A stretch of DNA of 11,582 bases from Thermoleophilaceae bacterium (GTDB taxonomy: Bacteria; Actinomycetota; Thermoleophilia; Solirubrobacterales; Thermoleophilaceae): assembly GCA_013695855.1 (NCBI GenBank), contig JACCZR010000214.1, forward strand, positions 1 through 11,582, given 5' to 3'. The position numbers and the translations under genes are program-made. Shown here piece after piece: positions 6,156-11,582 of the stretch. The notes beneath the pieces were generated by a model. It was not told the origin of the DNA, searched no databases, and saw nothing but the letters and a program-made list of their open reading frames with translations. The first letter of the stretch is position 1. Each line of letters starts with the position of its first letter.

Positions 6156-7016
6156 CTAGATCGCCTCTTCGCTGATGTTCTTCTTCTCGCCCTTCACCCA
6201 GGGTGGGGCGGTGGTGCCGAGCTTGGACACCAGGTACAGGTGCGCGCCGATCAGGGCGCCGATCAGCACCGGCAGGAGCAGCATGTGGATCGCGTAGAAG
6301 CGCGGGAGCGTGGCCGCGCCGAACTCGGCCCCGCCGCGCAGGAAGTCGGCGATGTAGGGGCCCATGACCGGCGCGGAGGCGTTGATGTTCACGCCTACCA
6401 CCGTGGCCCAAAAGGACCGCTGGTCGAAAGGCAGCAGGTAGCCGGTGAAGCCCATGGCCAGGGTGAGCACCAGCAGCACCACTCCGATCACCCAGTTGAT
6501 CTCGCGGGGGTACTTGTAGGCGCCGAAGACGAACACGCGGGCCATGTGCAGGAAGATGAGGATGATCATGATCGTGGAGCCCCAGCGGTGCATTCCACGC
6601 ACGAGCTCTCCGAGGAAGACCTCGTTGGTGAGGTGGGAGACGGAGTCGTAGGCCCGCGAGGCGTCGGGCGTGTAGTACATGGCCAGGAAGATGCCCGTGA
6701 CCGCCTGCGAGACAAAGGCGAACATCGTGGCCGAGCCCAGCGTGTAGTACCAGGTGTTGCCCTTGGGCGTCTTTCGGTAGAGGAAGCCCCGCAGGAAGGG
6801 GCTCATCCCCGTGCGCTCGTCCAGGTACCCGACGACCGAGGCGGTGCCCTCCACCGCGGCGCCCCTGGCCTTGTCGAGCTTCTTGGGCTCGGGCGCCGTG
6901 GTGGTCGAGCCGTCGCCGTTGCCTGCGCTGCGGTCCGCCCCGTCGCCGTTGCCGTCCCCCGGGCGCGGCGGGGTGGGGCGCAGGAACTTCGGGAGCGGCG
7001 GAGAGGGAAGCTTCAT
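6156..7016 (-). CDS. qcrB: Menaquinol:cytochrome c reductase cytochrome b, b6 type
   Basis: The protein has 286 residues and is the N-terminal (b6-like) half of a split cytochrome b with four membrane helices. The bis-His heme ligands are His143 (GMHRW) and His157 (FLHMAR), with His244 (AIHMLLLP) and His259 (GAHLYL). The second pair is 15 residues apart, as in cytochrome b6, not 14 as in bc1 cytochrome b. GFTGYLLPFD (189-198) is the conserved loop. Two oddities are seen. There is a Pro/Gly/Asp-rich N-terminal extension of about 60 residues, and there is no cysteine anywhere, so the covalent heme c(i)/c(n) of b6f and Bacillus complexes cannot be attached. The ATG at 7014-7016 overlaps the qcrA stop as ATGA, with GAGG upstream. 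Confidence 0.95.
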   Translation of the reverse strand: MKLPSPPLPKFLRPTPPRPGDGNGDGADRSAGNGDGSTTTAPEPKKLDKARGAAVEGTASVVGYLDERTGMSPFLRGFLYRKTPKGNTWYYTLGSATMFAFVSQAVTGIFLAMYYTPDASRAYDSVSHLTNEVFLGELVRGMHRWGSTIMIILIFLHMARVFVFGAYKYPREINWVIGVVLLVLTLAMGFTGYLLPFDQRSFWATVVGVNINASAPVMGPYIADFLRGGAEFGAATLPRFYAIHMLLLPVLIGALIGAHLYLVSKLGTTAPPWVKGEKKNISEEAI

Positions 7017-7696
7017 GTGGTTGGCCTCGAGGGGTAGAGATACTCCCAGAGCCCGTCGAGGTGTTGCGACGGGTCGCGGGGCTTGAAGCGGTCGAGCTTG
7101 TTGTTGAGGGAGAAGCGGTCGCCGATCTCGACGCGCCCGCTGCGGACGCGGTTGTAGAAGCGGTCCAGCGGGCGGACCGGCGGGCCGCCGCCGACGGCGC
7201 CCTGGTCGTCGTAGATGCCGCCGTGGCAGGGGCACACGAAGCGCTTGGAGGCCTGGATGTAGCGCACAGGGCAGCCGAGGTGCGCGCAGCGGGTGGAGAT
7301 CGCCACCATGGGCAGCGGCTCGACGCCGGGCTTGTCGCTCGGGCTCTTGTCCTCGGGGAGGGCCTTGCGCACGTAGATGGTGGTCTTGCCCGACTCGCCG
7401 ATCTCGGCCACGATGTTGATCACGCGGGGCACGTAGGTGTCGGTGATGAAGTCCGACTCAGGCCCCACGTCCTGCCAGACCTCGGGCTCCTGGTTCTCGA
7501 GCAGGGGCCCGACGGCGAAGCCGAGGGCGGGCAGGCCGAACGCCGCTGTGGCGATGCCGCCGGCGGCCAACGCGCCGCCGGTCATCAGGCCCCGGCGGGT
7601 CATCGTCTCGCCCTCGTATGCGCCGGCCACACCCCGATCCGCGGTGTAACGCGACTTCTTCTTCTTGCTGTTGGGCTGAGGGGGGCGGTCGGCCAC
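7013..7696 (-). CDS. qcrA: Rieske iron-sulfur protein of the bc complex, Tat-exported
   Basis: The protein has 227 residues. A basic N-terminus leads to a twin-arginine motif TRRGLMTGG (Arg34-Arg35) and a hydrophobic segment at about 40-66, so it is a Tat-inserted, signal-anchored protein. The Rieske 2Fe-2S site is CAHLGC (137-142) plus CPCHGG (155-160). The ligands would be Cys137, His139, Cys155 and His158, and Cys142-Cys157 would form the disulfide. It passes electrons from menaquinol to the cytochrome c domain of QcrC. The start is taken as GTG at 7694-7696; Met32, right before the RR, is an alternative with GA-rich sequence upstream. There is no clear Shine-Dalgarno sequence at the GTG, and a promoter-like sequence sits close by. 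It is first in an operon with qcrB, qcrC, menG and the prenyl synthase. Confidence 0.95.
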   Translation of the reverse strand: MADRPPQPNSKKKKSRYTADRGVAGAYEGETMTRRGLMTGGALAAGGIATAAFGLPALGFAVGPLLENQEPEVWQDVGPESDFITDTYVPRVINIVAEIGESGKTTIYVRKALPEDKSPSDKPGVEPLPMVAISTRCAHLGCPVRYIQASKRFVCPCHGGIYDDQGAVGGGPPVRPLDRFYNRVRSGRVEIGDRFSLNNKLDRFKPRDPSQHLDGLWEYLYPSRPTT

Positions 7697-7710
7697 GGGC
7701 GTCAGTGGGG

Positions 7711-7740
7711 ATTGTGGCGATCGATTGACCGCCGGGTCAA
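7711..7740 (-). promoter_or_regulatory. Candidate qcr operon promoter with overlapping palindrome
   Basis: On the minus strand TTGACC (7735-7740) resembles a -35 box and CACAAT (7711-7716) a -10 box, with 18 bases between. Transcription would begin a few bases before the qcrA GTG at 7696. The -35 is one arm of a perfect inverted repeat, TTGACC-N4-GGTCAA (7725-7740), which could be an operator. A second stem that uses GGCGGTC and GATCGCC overlaps it. This is the only gap in the hemB-to-prenyl-synthase run where a new promoter is obvious. Confidence 0.4.
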
Positions 7741-7778
7741 CAAGGATACGAGCGTCACAAGCTCCGCGGCGAGGGCGA

Positions 7779-8150
7779 TCACGCCAAACGCTCCTCAGAC
7801 GCCGCCCAGGCCCGCTCGGCGGTCACCGGCTCGCCCGCGGCCTGGGCGCACGCGCAGGCGCTGATCAGGTCGGCGAGCTCGGCCACGGCCTCGAGGTCGC
7901 CGACCTCGGCCAGCCGCGACAGGCCCAAGGCATAGAGCGCGTCTCCGCCGAGCAGGCGCAGGTCGTCGTCGACGTCCACGAACGCCCGAGGGGTGCCGTA
8001 GTGCAGCTCGTAGCCCTCCCTCACGGCCTCCAGCACGAAGCCCCGTGTGCGATCGCTGACGTTCGCGAAGCGACCCTGGCCCGGGTCGCGCACGGCGTGC
8101 TCGGCCAGGGCGGGGCCGACCGCCTCCGCCAGCTCGGTCAGCGCGCTCAC
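7779..8150 (-). CDS. Conserved hypothetical protein between hemL and qcrA
   Basis: The protein has 123 residues, is soluble, acidic and almost all helical, with no signal or membrane segment. Notable stretches are RFANVSDRTRGFVLEAVREG (27-46), LHYGTPRAF (49-57), DDDLRLLGGDALYALGL (61-77) and two close cysteines (Cys99 and Cys101). I do not recognise a named family. The start is GTG at 8148-8150, which overlaps the hemL stop as GTGA, so it is probably translated together with hemL. It ends 82 bases before qcrA. Position between tetrapyrrole synthesis and a heme-protein operon makes a part in heme handling or bc complex assembly worth testing. The sequence itself shows no heme-binding motif. 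Confidence 0.85.
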   Translation of the reverse strand: MSALTELAEAVGPALAEHAVRDPGQGRFANVSDRTRGFVLEAVREGYELHYGTPRAFVDVDDDLRLLGGDALYALGLSRLAEVGDLEAVAELADLISACACAQAAGEPVTAERAWAASEERLA

Positions 8151-9478
8151 GCCGCGAAGGCCTCGGCCGCGGCCTCGAGGGTGCGATCGACGTGGTCGTC
8201 GGTGTGGGCGAGCGAGGGAAACCAGGCCTCGAACTGCGAGGGCGGGGGGTACACGCCGCGCTCGAGCAGCGCCCGGCAGAAGGCGGCGTGGGCAGCGCGA
8301 TCACAGCCCTGGGCGTCGCCGAAGCCGGCGACCGGGAGCTCCGAGAAGAAGACCGTGAGGAGGCCGGTGGTCCAGGGCACCTGCACGGCGACCCCCGCCT
8401 CCCCCGCGGCGCGCTCCAGGCCCTCGGCCAGGCGGCGCGTGGTGGCCGTGAGCTGCTCGTAGGCGCCCGCGCCGAGCAGGCGCAGAGTGGCAAGACCGGC
8501 CGCGGTGGCAAGGGGGTTGCCCGAGAGCGTGCCGGCTTGGTAGACGTCGCCTGCCGGGGCCACCCGCTCCATCAGCTCGCGCGGTCCCGCGTAGGCCGCG
8601 GCGGGCAGGCCTCCACCGATCGCCTTGCCGAGCACCGTGACGTCGGGCGTGACGCCCTCGCGCTCCTGCGCCCCGCCGCGCGCCACGCGGAAGCCCGAGA
8701 TCACCTCGTCGAAGACCAGTACGGCGCCCGTGCGGTCGGCGACCCGACGCAGGTGCTCCAGGAACCCCGCGGCGGGCTCGACCAGGCCCATGTTCGCCGG
8801 GTAGGGCTCGGCGAGGATCGCCGCCAGCTCGTGCTCGGCCGCGGCGCAGTCCACCGCGTCGACGTCGTTCCAGGGCACGACCACCGTGTCGGCGGTGACC
8901 GCCTCGGGCACCCCGGGGCTGCCCGGGATCCCCTGGGTGGCGACGCCCGAGCCCGCGTCGGCGAGGAGGGCGTCGGAGTGGCCGTGGTAGGCACCCGCGA
9001 ACTTGAGCAGGCGGGTGCGCCCGGTGGCCGCGCGGGCCAGGCGCACGGCGCTCATGGCGGCCTCGGTGCCCGAGGAGACCATGCGAACCATCTCCGCGCT
9101 CGGCACGCGCTCGGCCACCTCGGCGGCCAGGTCGACCTCAGCCTCCGTGGGCGCGCCGAAGCTCGTGCCCCTGTGCGCCGCGCGCGTCACGGCCTCGACG
9201 ACTGCGGGGTGCGCGTGCCCGGCCACCAGCGGCCCCCACGACATCACCCAGTCCACGTAGCGGTTGCCGTCGGCGTCGGTCAGCTCGGCGCCCTCGCCGC
9301 TGGCGGCGAACAGGGGGTCGCGACCGATCGAGCCCATGGCCCTGACCGGCGAGTTGACCCCTCCGGGAAGAAGACCCGTCGCGCGGGCGTAGAGCTCCGC
9401 GCTGCGCGTCTCCCTGCGGTTGGGGGGGGACCCCGCCCGGCGAAGCCCGCCGGGGTCTAGGCGTACTGCGCTTCCCAC
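8147..9478 (-). CDS. hemL: Glutamate-1-semialdehyde 2,1-aminomutase
   Basis: This PLP enzyme of the aminotransferase III fold converts glutamate-1-semialdehyde to 5-aminolevulinate, the first tetrapyrrole precursor in the C5 route. With the start used here it has 443 residues (family about 425-435). Motifs are PGGVNSPVRA (38-47), SSGTEAAMSAVRLAR (135-149), FAGAYHGHSD (160-169), the PLP-phenol contact FDEVISGFR (256-264), and the PLP lysine in LGKAIGGGLP (Lys285). The C-terminus is complete. The start is uncertain. The conserved region begins near residue 22, but no ATG, GTG or TTG exists in frame between the upstream stop and it. The nearest in-frame start is GTG at 9476-9478, inside the 3' end of the ahb-like gene. 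A run of eight G (9422-9429) and a hairpin lie between. Confidence 0.93.
   Translation of the reverse strand: MGSAVRLDPGGLRRAGSPPNRRETRSAELYARATGLLPGGVNSPVRAMGSIGRDPLFAASGEGAELTDADGNRYVDWVMSWGPLVAGHAHPAVVEAVTRAAHRGTSFGAPTEAEVDLAAEVAERVPSAEMVRMVSSGTEAAMSAVRLARAATGRTRLLKFAGAYHGHSDALLADAGSGVATQGIPGSPGVPEAVTADTVVVPWNDVDAVDCAAAEHELAAILAEPYPANMGLVEPAAGFLEHLRRVADRTGAVLVFDEVISGFRVARGGAQEREGVTPDVTVLGKAIGGGLPAAAYAGPRELMERVAPAGDVYQAGTLSGNPLATAAGLATLRLLGAGAYEQLTATTRRLAEGLERAAGEAGVAVQVPWTTGLLTVFFSELPVAGFGDAQGCDRAAHAAFCRALLERGVYPPPSQFEAWFPSLAHTDDHVDRTLEAAAEAFAA
9436..9454 (-). other. Strong GC hairpin at the ahb-hemL junction
   Basis: A perfect 7-bp stem (CCCGGCG at 9436-9442 with CGCCGGG at 9448-9454) with a 5-base loop starts 2 bases after the ahb-like stop codon. 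An alternative outer stem ACCCCG/CGGGGT (9430-9435 with 9451-9456) is possible. It is followed on the minus strand by eight C. It may be an attenuator, a weak terminator or a translation-coupling structure, and it makes correct hemL start assignment difficult. Confidence 0.5.
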
Positions 9479-10527
9479 TCTTTGTGTGCGTCGGTGAAGT
9501 AGAGGAGCCGGGTCTTCTTGAACTCGGTCGACGAGTACAGCGTGCGGCGCTCGTGGATGGCGCTGAAGTCGGCGATCGAGTCGAGGATCGCGTCGCACTC
9601 CTCCTTCGACCGCCCGTGGGCCATGGTGAAGACCGAGTAGGGCCAGTCCTCGTAGGTGGGGCGCTGGTAGCAGTGCGAGATGCCGCGGAAGGCGGCCATC
9701 TGGGGCGCCAGGTCCATGATCCGCTCCTCGGGGATCTTCCAGACGCCCATGCCGTTGGCTGAGAAGCCCGCGCGACGGTGAAAGAGGATTGCCGCGACGC
9801 GGCGCAGCGCCTTGCGCTCCCTCATGGACTCCAGGTGGTCGAGCAGCTCCGCCACGCTGACGCCGATCTCGGCCGCCGCCGGCGCGTAGGGCTCGGAGAC
9901 CACCGGCATGTCGCCCTGCAGGGCCCGGATCACGGCGAGGTCCATGTCCGAGACCTCGATCGCTTCGGGCTCCTTGGGGTCCTCGGCCACTCCGGCGCTG
10001 GCGAGGGCCTTCGTATCGCCCTCCATCTCGAGGTCCATGCGGATCTTGAACAGCTTCAGCGTGGGCAGTTGGCGCACGGACTCCGCGCCGGTGAGCCGCT
10101 GGAGCACCTCGAGCGTGCCCTGCAGGCCTAGCCTCGAATCGGGCTCGGTGGCGACGGTGAACCACATGTTGAACTCGTGGTCGCGCAGGTAGTTGTGCGA
10201 GACGCCGGGATGGGAGTTGATCACCTTGGCCGCCCGGTGGGGGTTCTCGGCGTCCACCTTCGCCGCCACGAGCATCGAGCTGTAGCCGAGCACCCGCGTG
10301 TCGAAGATCGGGGTGACCTGCCGGATGATGCGGTCGTCCAGCAGCCGCTGGGTGCGGGCGAGTACCTCGCCCTCGCCGATCTCGGCCAGCTCGGCCACCC
10401 GCGCGAAGGGGCGCGGCTCCAGCGCGAAGCGGCCCTGGAGCAGGTTGAGGAGCTGGCGGTCGGTGTCGTCCAGGGGAACGGCAGAGCCGCCCTCGCGCGT
10501 GCGGACCTTCGGAACTACTGAAGCCAC
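9457..10527 (-). CDS. ahbAB: Fused siroheme decarboxylase AhbA-AhbB (NirDL-like, Lrp/AsnC fold)
   Basis: The protein has 356 residues and two tandem copies of the AhbA/AhbB (NirD/L/G/H) unit, each with an N-terminal helix-turn-helix-like part and a ferredoxin-like part. Repeat 1 covers about 18-168 (LLNLLQGRFALEPRPF, then PGVSHNYLRDHEFNMWFTV at 107-125). Repeat 2 covers about 192-345 (VIRALQGDMPVVSEPY, then RGISHCYQRPTYEDWPYSVF at 281-300). The repeats share a SHxY-R-W pattern (His111 and His285). Known members remove two acetate carboxyls from siroheme to give 12,18-didecarboxysiroheme, on the way to heme or heme d1. The GTG at 10525-10527 has an ideal AAGGAGG site 7 bases upstream and overlaps hemB by 13 bases. 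Automatic annotation may call this an Lrp/AsnC regulator. Placement between hemB and hemL favours an enzyme. Confidence 0.85.
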   Translation of the reverse strand: MASVVPKVRTREGGSAVPLDDTDRQLLNLLQGRFALEPRPFARVAELAEIGEGEVLARTQRLLDDRIIRQVTPIFDTRVLGYSSMLVAAKVDAENPHRAAKVINSHPGVSHNYLRDHEFNMWFTVATEPDSRLGLQGTLEVLQRLTGAESVRQLPTLKLFKIRMDLEMEGDTKALASAGVAEDPKEPEAIEVSDMDLAVIRALQGDMPVVSEPYAPAAAEIGVSVAELLDHLESMRERKALRRVAAILFHRRAGFSANGMGVWKIPEERIMDLAPQMAAFRGISHCYQRPTYEDWPYSVFTMAHGRSKEECDAILDSIADFSAIHERRTLYSSTEFKKTRLLYFTDAHKEWEAQYA

Positions 10528-11489
10528 TGTGCCGCCTCCTTGGCGTGATACGTGATGACTACGTCCGCCCCGGCGCGGCGGATGGAGGTCAGCCCCTCGA
10601 GCACGGTCGCGCGCTCTTCGAGGTAGCCCGCCGCGGCGGCCGCCTTCACCATGGCGTACTCGCCGCTCACGTTGTAGGCCGCCACAGGCACGCGCGTGGC
10701 GTCCTTGACGCGACGGATCACGTCGAGGTAGGGCAGCGCGGGCTTGACCATGACCACGTCGGCGCCCTCGTCGACGTCGAGCAGCGCCTCGCGCACGGCT
10801 TCGTCGGCGTTGGCGGGATCCATCTGGTAGGTGCGGCGGTCGCCGGACGCGGGCGCCGAGCCGGCAGCCTCGCGGAAGGGGCCGTAGAAGGCCGAGGCGA
10901 ACTTGGCGGAGTAGGCGACGATCGGGAGCTCCTTGCCGTCCTCGGCGTCGAGCTGGGCGCGAAGCGCGCCCACGCGGCCGTCCATCATGTCGCTGGGCGC
11001 AACGGCGTCCGCTCCCGCGCGAGCGTGCGAGATGGCAGTCTTGGCCAGCAGCTCGAGCGAGACGTCGTTGTCCACCGCGCCGTCCGTGCGTACCACCCCA
11101 CAGTGGCCGTGCGACGTGTAGGCGCACAGGCACACGTCGGTGATCACCACGAGCTCGGGGTGGGCCTCCTTGATCGCGCGCACGGCCAGCGCCACCACGC
11201 CCTCGTCGTCGTAGGCGCCCGAGGCCCTCTCGTCCTTTTCGGTGGGCACGCCGAAGAGCAGCACCGCGGGCACGCCCAGCCGATGGACGGCACCGGCCTC
11301 CTCCACCGCGTTGGAGATAGAGAGTCGCTCCACCCCGGGCATGGCCTCGATCGGAGTCCGGCTGTCCTCGCCCAGCTGCACGAACATGGGCTGTACGAGG
11401 TGGGCGGGGGTGAGCTCGGTCTCGCGGACCATCGCGCGCAGCAGGCCGGTCTGGCGCAGCCGGCGCATGCGGGTCGCGGGGAAGGCCAT
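10515..11489 (-). CDS. hemB: Delta-aminolevulinic acid dehydratase (porphobilinogen synthase)
   Basis: The protein has 324 residues, full family length, and joins two 5-aminolevulinates to porphobilinogen. The N-terminal RMRRLRQTGLLRAMVRET (7-24) and HLVQPMFV (30-37) are typical. DVCLCAYTSHGHCG (118-131) gives the catalytic zinc cysteines Cys120, Cys122 and Cys130, so this is a zinc type. VAYSAKFASAFYGPFR (191-206) and MVKPALPYLD (247-256) carry the Schiff-base lysines Lys196 and Lys249. The ATG at 11487-11489 is used; a -10-like TACACT lies 9 bases before it and no ribosome site is clear. It is followed by the ahb-like gene and hemL, so ALA synthesis and use are encoded together. Confidence 0.97.
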   Translation of the reverse strand: MAFPATRMRRLRQTGLLRAMVRETELTPAHLVQPMFVQLGEDSRTPIEAMPGVERLSISNAVEEAGAVHRLGVPAVLLFGVPTEKDERASGAYDDEGVVALAVRAIKEAHPELVVITDVCLCAYTSHGHCGVVRTDGAVDNDVSLELLAKTAISHARAGADAVAPSDMMDGRVGALRAQLDAEDGKELPIVAYSAKFASAFYGPFREAAGSAPASGDRRTYQMDPANADEAVREALLDVDEGADVVMVKPALPYLDVIRRVKDATRVPVAAYNVSGEYAMVKAAAAAGYLEERATVLEGLTSIRRAGADVVITYHAKEAAQWLQ

Positions 11490-11498
11490 CGGCCGTCC

Positions 11499-11504
11499 AG
11501 TGTA
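11499..11504 (-). promoter_or_regulatory. -10-like TACACT directly before hemB
   Basis: TACACT on the minus strand lies 9 bases before the hemB ATG. The same hexamer at nearly the same distance is found before dcd. It would place the transcription start within about 3 bases of the ATG, which suits the lack of a Shine-Dalgarno sequence. No -35 is convincing at 17-18 bases. Confidence 0.35.
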
Positions 11505-11540
11505 GGCCGCCCTGACGGCCCGACCTGCGGCCCGCGGCGC

Positions 11541-11559
11541 ACCCCATGCCTTGCGGGGT
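11541..11559 (-). terminator. Hairpin upstream of hemB
   Basis: ACCCC (11541-11545) pairs with GGGGT (11555-11559) around a 9-base loop. It lies just downstream of a possible end of the preceding gene and 50 bases before hemB. It is weak, has no T-tract, and is a candidate terminator only. Confidence 0.25.
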
Positions 11560-11582
11560 CACCGAGCCGCCTGGGCCTGCCC
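11559..11582 (-). CDS. Possible last codons of an upstream gene (cut by window edge)
   Basis: Read from the right edge, one frame gives GQAQAAR and then TGA (11559-11561). An Ala/Arg-rich end followed by a hairpin would suit the C-terminus of a preceding gene, perhaps another tetrapyrrole gene. Seven codons are too few for any identification. Confidence 0.2.
   Translation of the reverse strand, partial: GQAQAAR

Noticed and set aside
5597..7037. Long plus-strand open frames opposite qcrB and qcrC
   Set aside because: They are antisense shadows with His/Gln/Gly-rich composition. The minus strand has heme ligands and membrane helices.
7697..7778. Riboswitch before qcrA
   Set aside because: The gap is only 82 bases, the predicted leader is very short, and no known aptamer pattern is recognisable.
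8192..9460. 422-residue plus-strand open frame opposite hemL
   Set aside because: It is an antisense shadow of a high-GC coding gene. The translation is rich in Arg, Gly, Ala and His with no domain, while the minus strand encodes a complete HemL.
8147..10165. 672-residue reading of hemL extended into the ahb-like gene
   Set aside because: The upstream part is an out-of-frame translation of the ahb-like gene, and HemL homology starts near position 9415.
9457..10527. Call as an Lrp/AsnC transcription regulator
   Set aside because: The fold is shared, but the two-unit layout with SHxY-R-W blocks and the hemB-hemL setting match siroheme decarboxylases better. It is kept as the alternative.
9457..11562. 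701-residue reading of the ahb-like gene extended through hemB
   Set aside because: The extra N-terminal 345 residues are out-of-frame hemB and low-complexity. An ideal ribosome site supports the GTG at 10527.
1..11582. Mobile element, CRISPR array, prophage or toxin-antitoxin pair
   Set aside because: No transposase, integrase, repeat array, or direct repeats flanking the tRNA were seen. The content is housekeeping and respiratory genes.

Overview
The window is high-GC bacterial DNA, and almost every gene lies on the minus strand, so it reads from high to low coordinates. Start codons are often GTG or TTG, and many genes overlap by 4 bases. The protein signatures suggest a high-GC actinobacterium of the Thermoleophilia / Solirubrobacterales kind: a mycobacterial-style bifunctional dCTP deaminase, menaquinone genes, and a Rieske / cytochrome b / cytochrome b-c set built like that of Bacillus. 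The lineage is inferred from remembered resemblance, not from a search.

Region 1, right end (about 7.78-11.58 kb): a tetrapyrrole group, hemB - fused ahbA/ahbB-like siroheme decarboxylase - hemL - a 123-residue protein of unknown function. All junctions overlap. The fused Ahb-like protein is the most striking gene, because it suggests that heme (or another siroheme-derived tetrapyrrole) is made by the siroheme branch.

Region 2 (3.71-7.70 kb): a respiratory operon, qcrA (Rieske, Tat signal) - qcrB (cytochrome b6 type, no cysteine anywhere) - qcrC (cytochrome b subunit IV fused to cytochrome c) - menG (demethylmenaquinone methyltransferase) - a long-chain polyprenyl diphosphate synthase that would make the quinone side chain. 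A likely promoter and a perfect inverted repeat lie before qcrA.

Region 3 (3.23-3.65 kb): the only plus-strand gene. It encodes a small protein with two CxxC pairs, convergent with the prenyl synthase and divergent from dcd.

Region 4 (0.34-3.17 kb): dcd, tatA, tatC, a membrane-anchored TPR-like protein and a STAS anti-sigma antagonist.

Region 5, left end (1-312): tRNA-Lys(CTT), directly followed by the 5' part of a class IV aminotransferase gene.

Taken together, much of the window supplies one menaquinol-oxidising electron transport chain: tetrapyrrole precursors for the hemes, the quinone, the bc complex itself, and the Tat translocase that the Rieske protein needs. No mobile element, CRISPR array or rRNA was seen.
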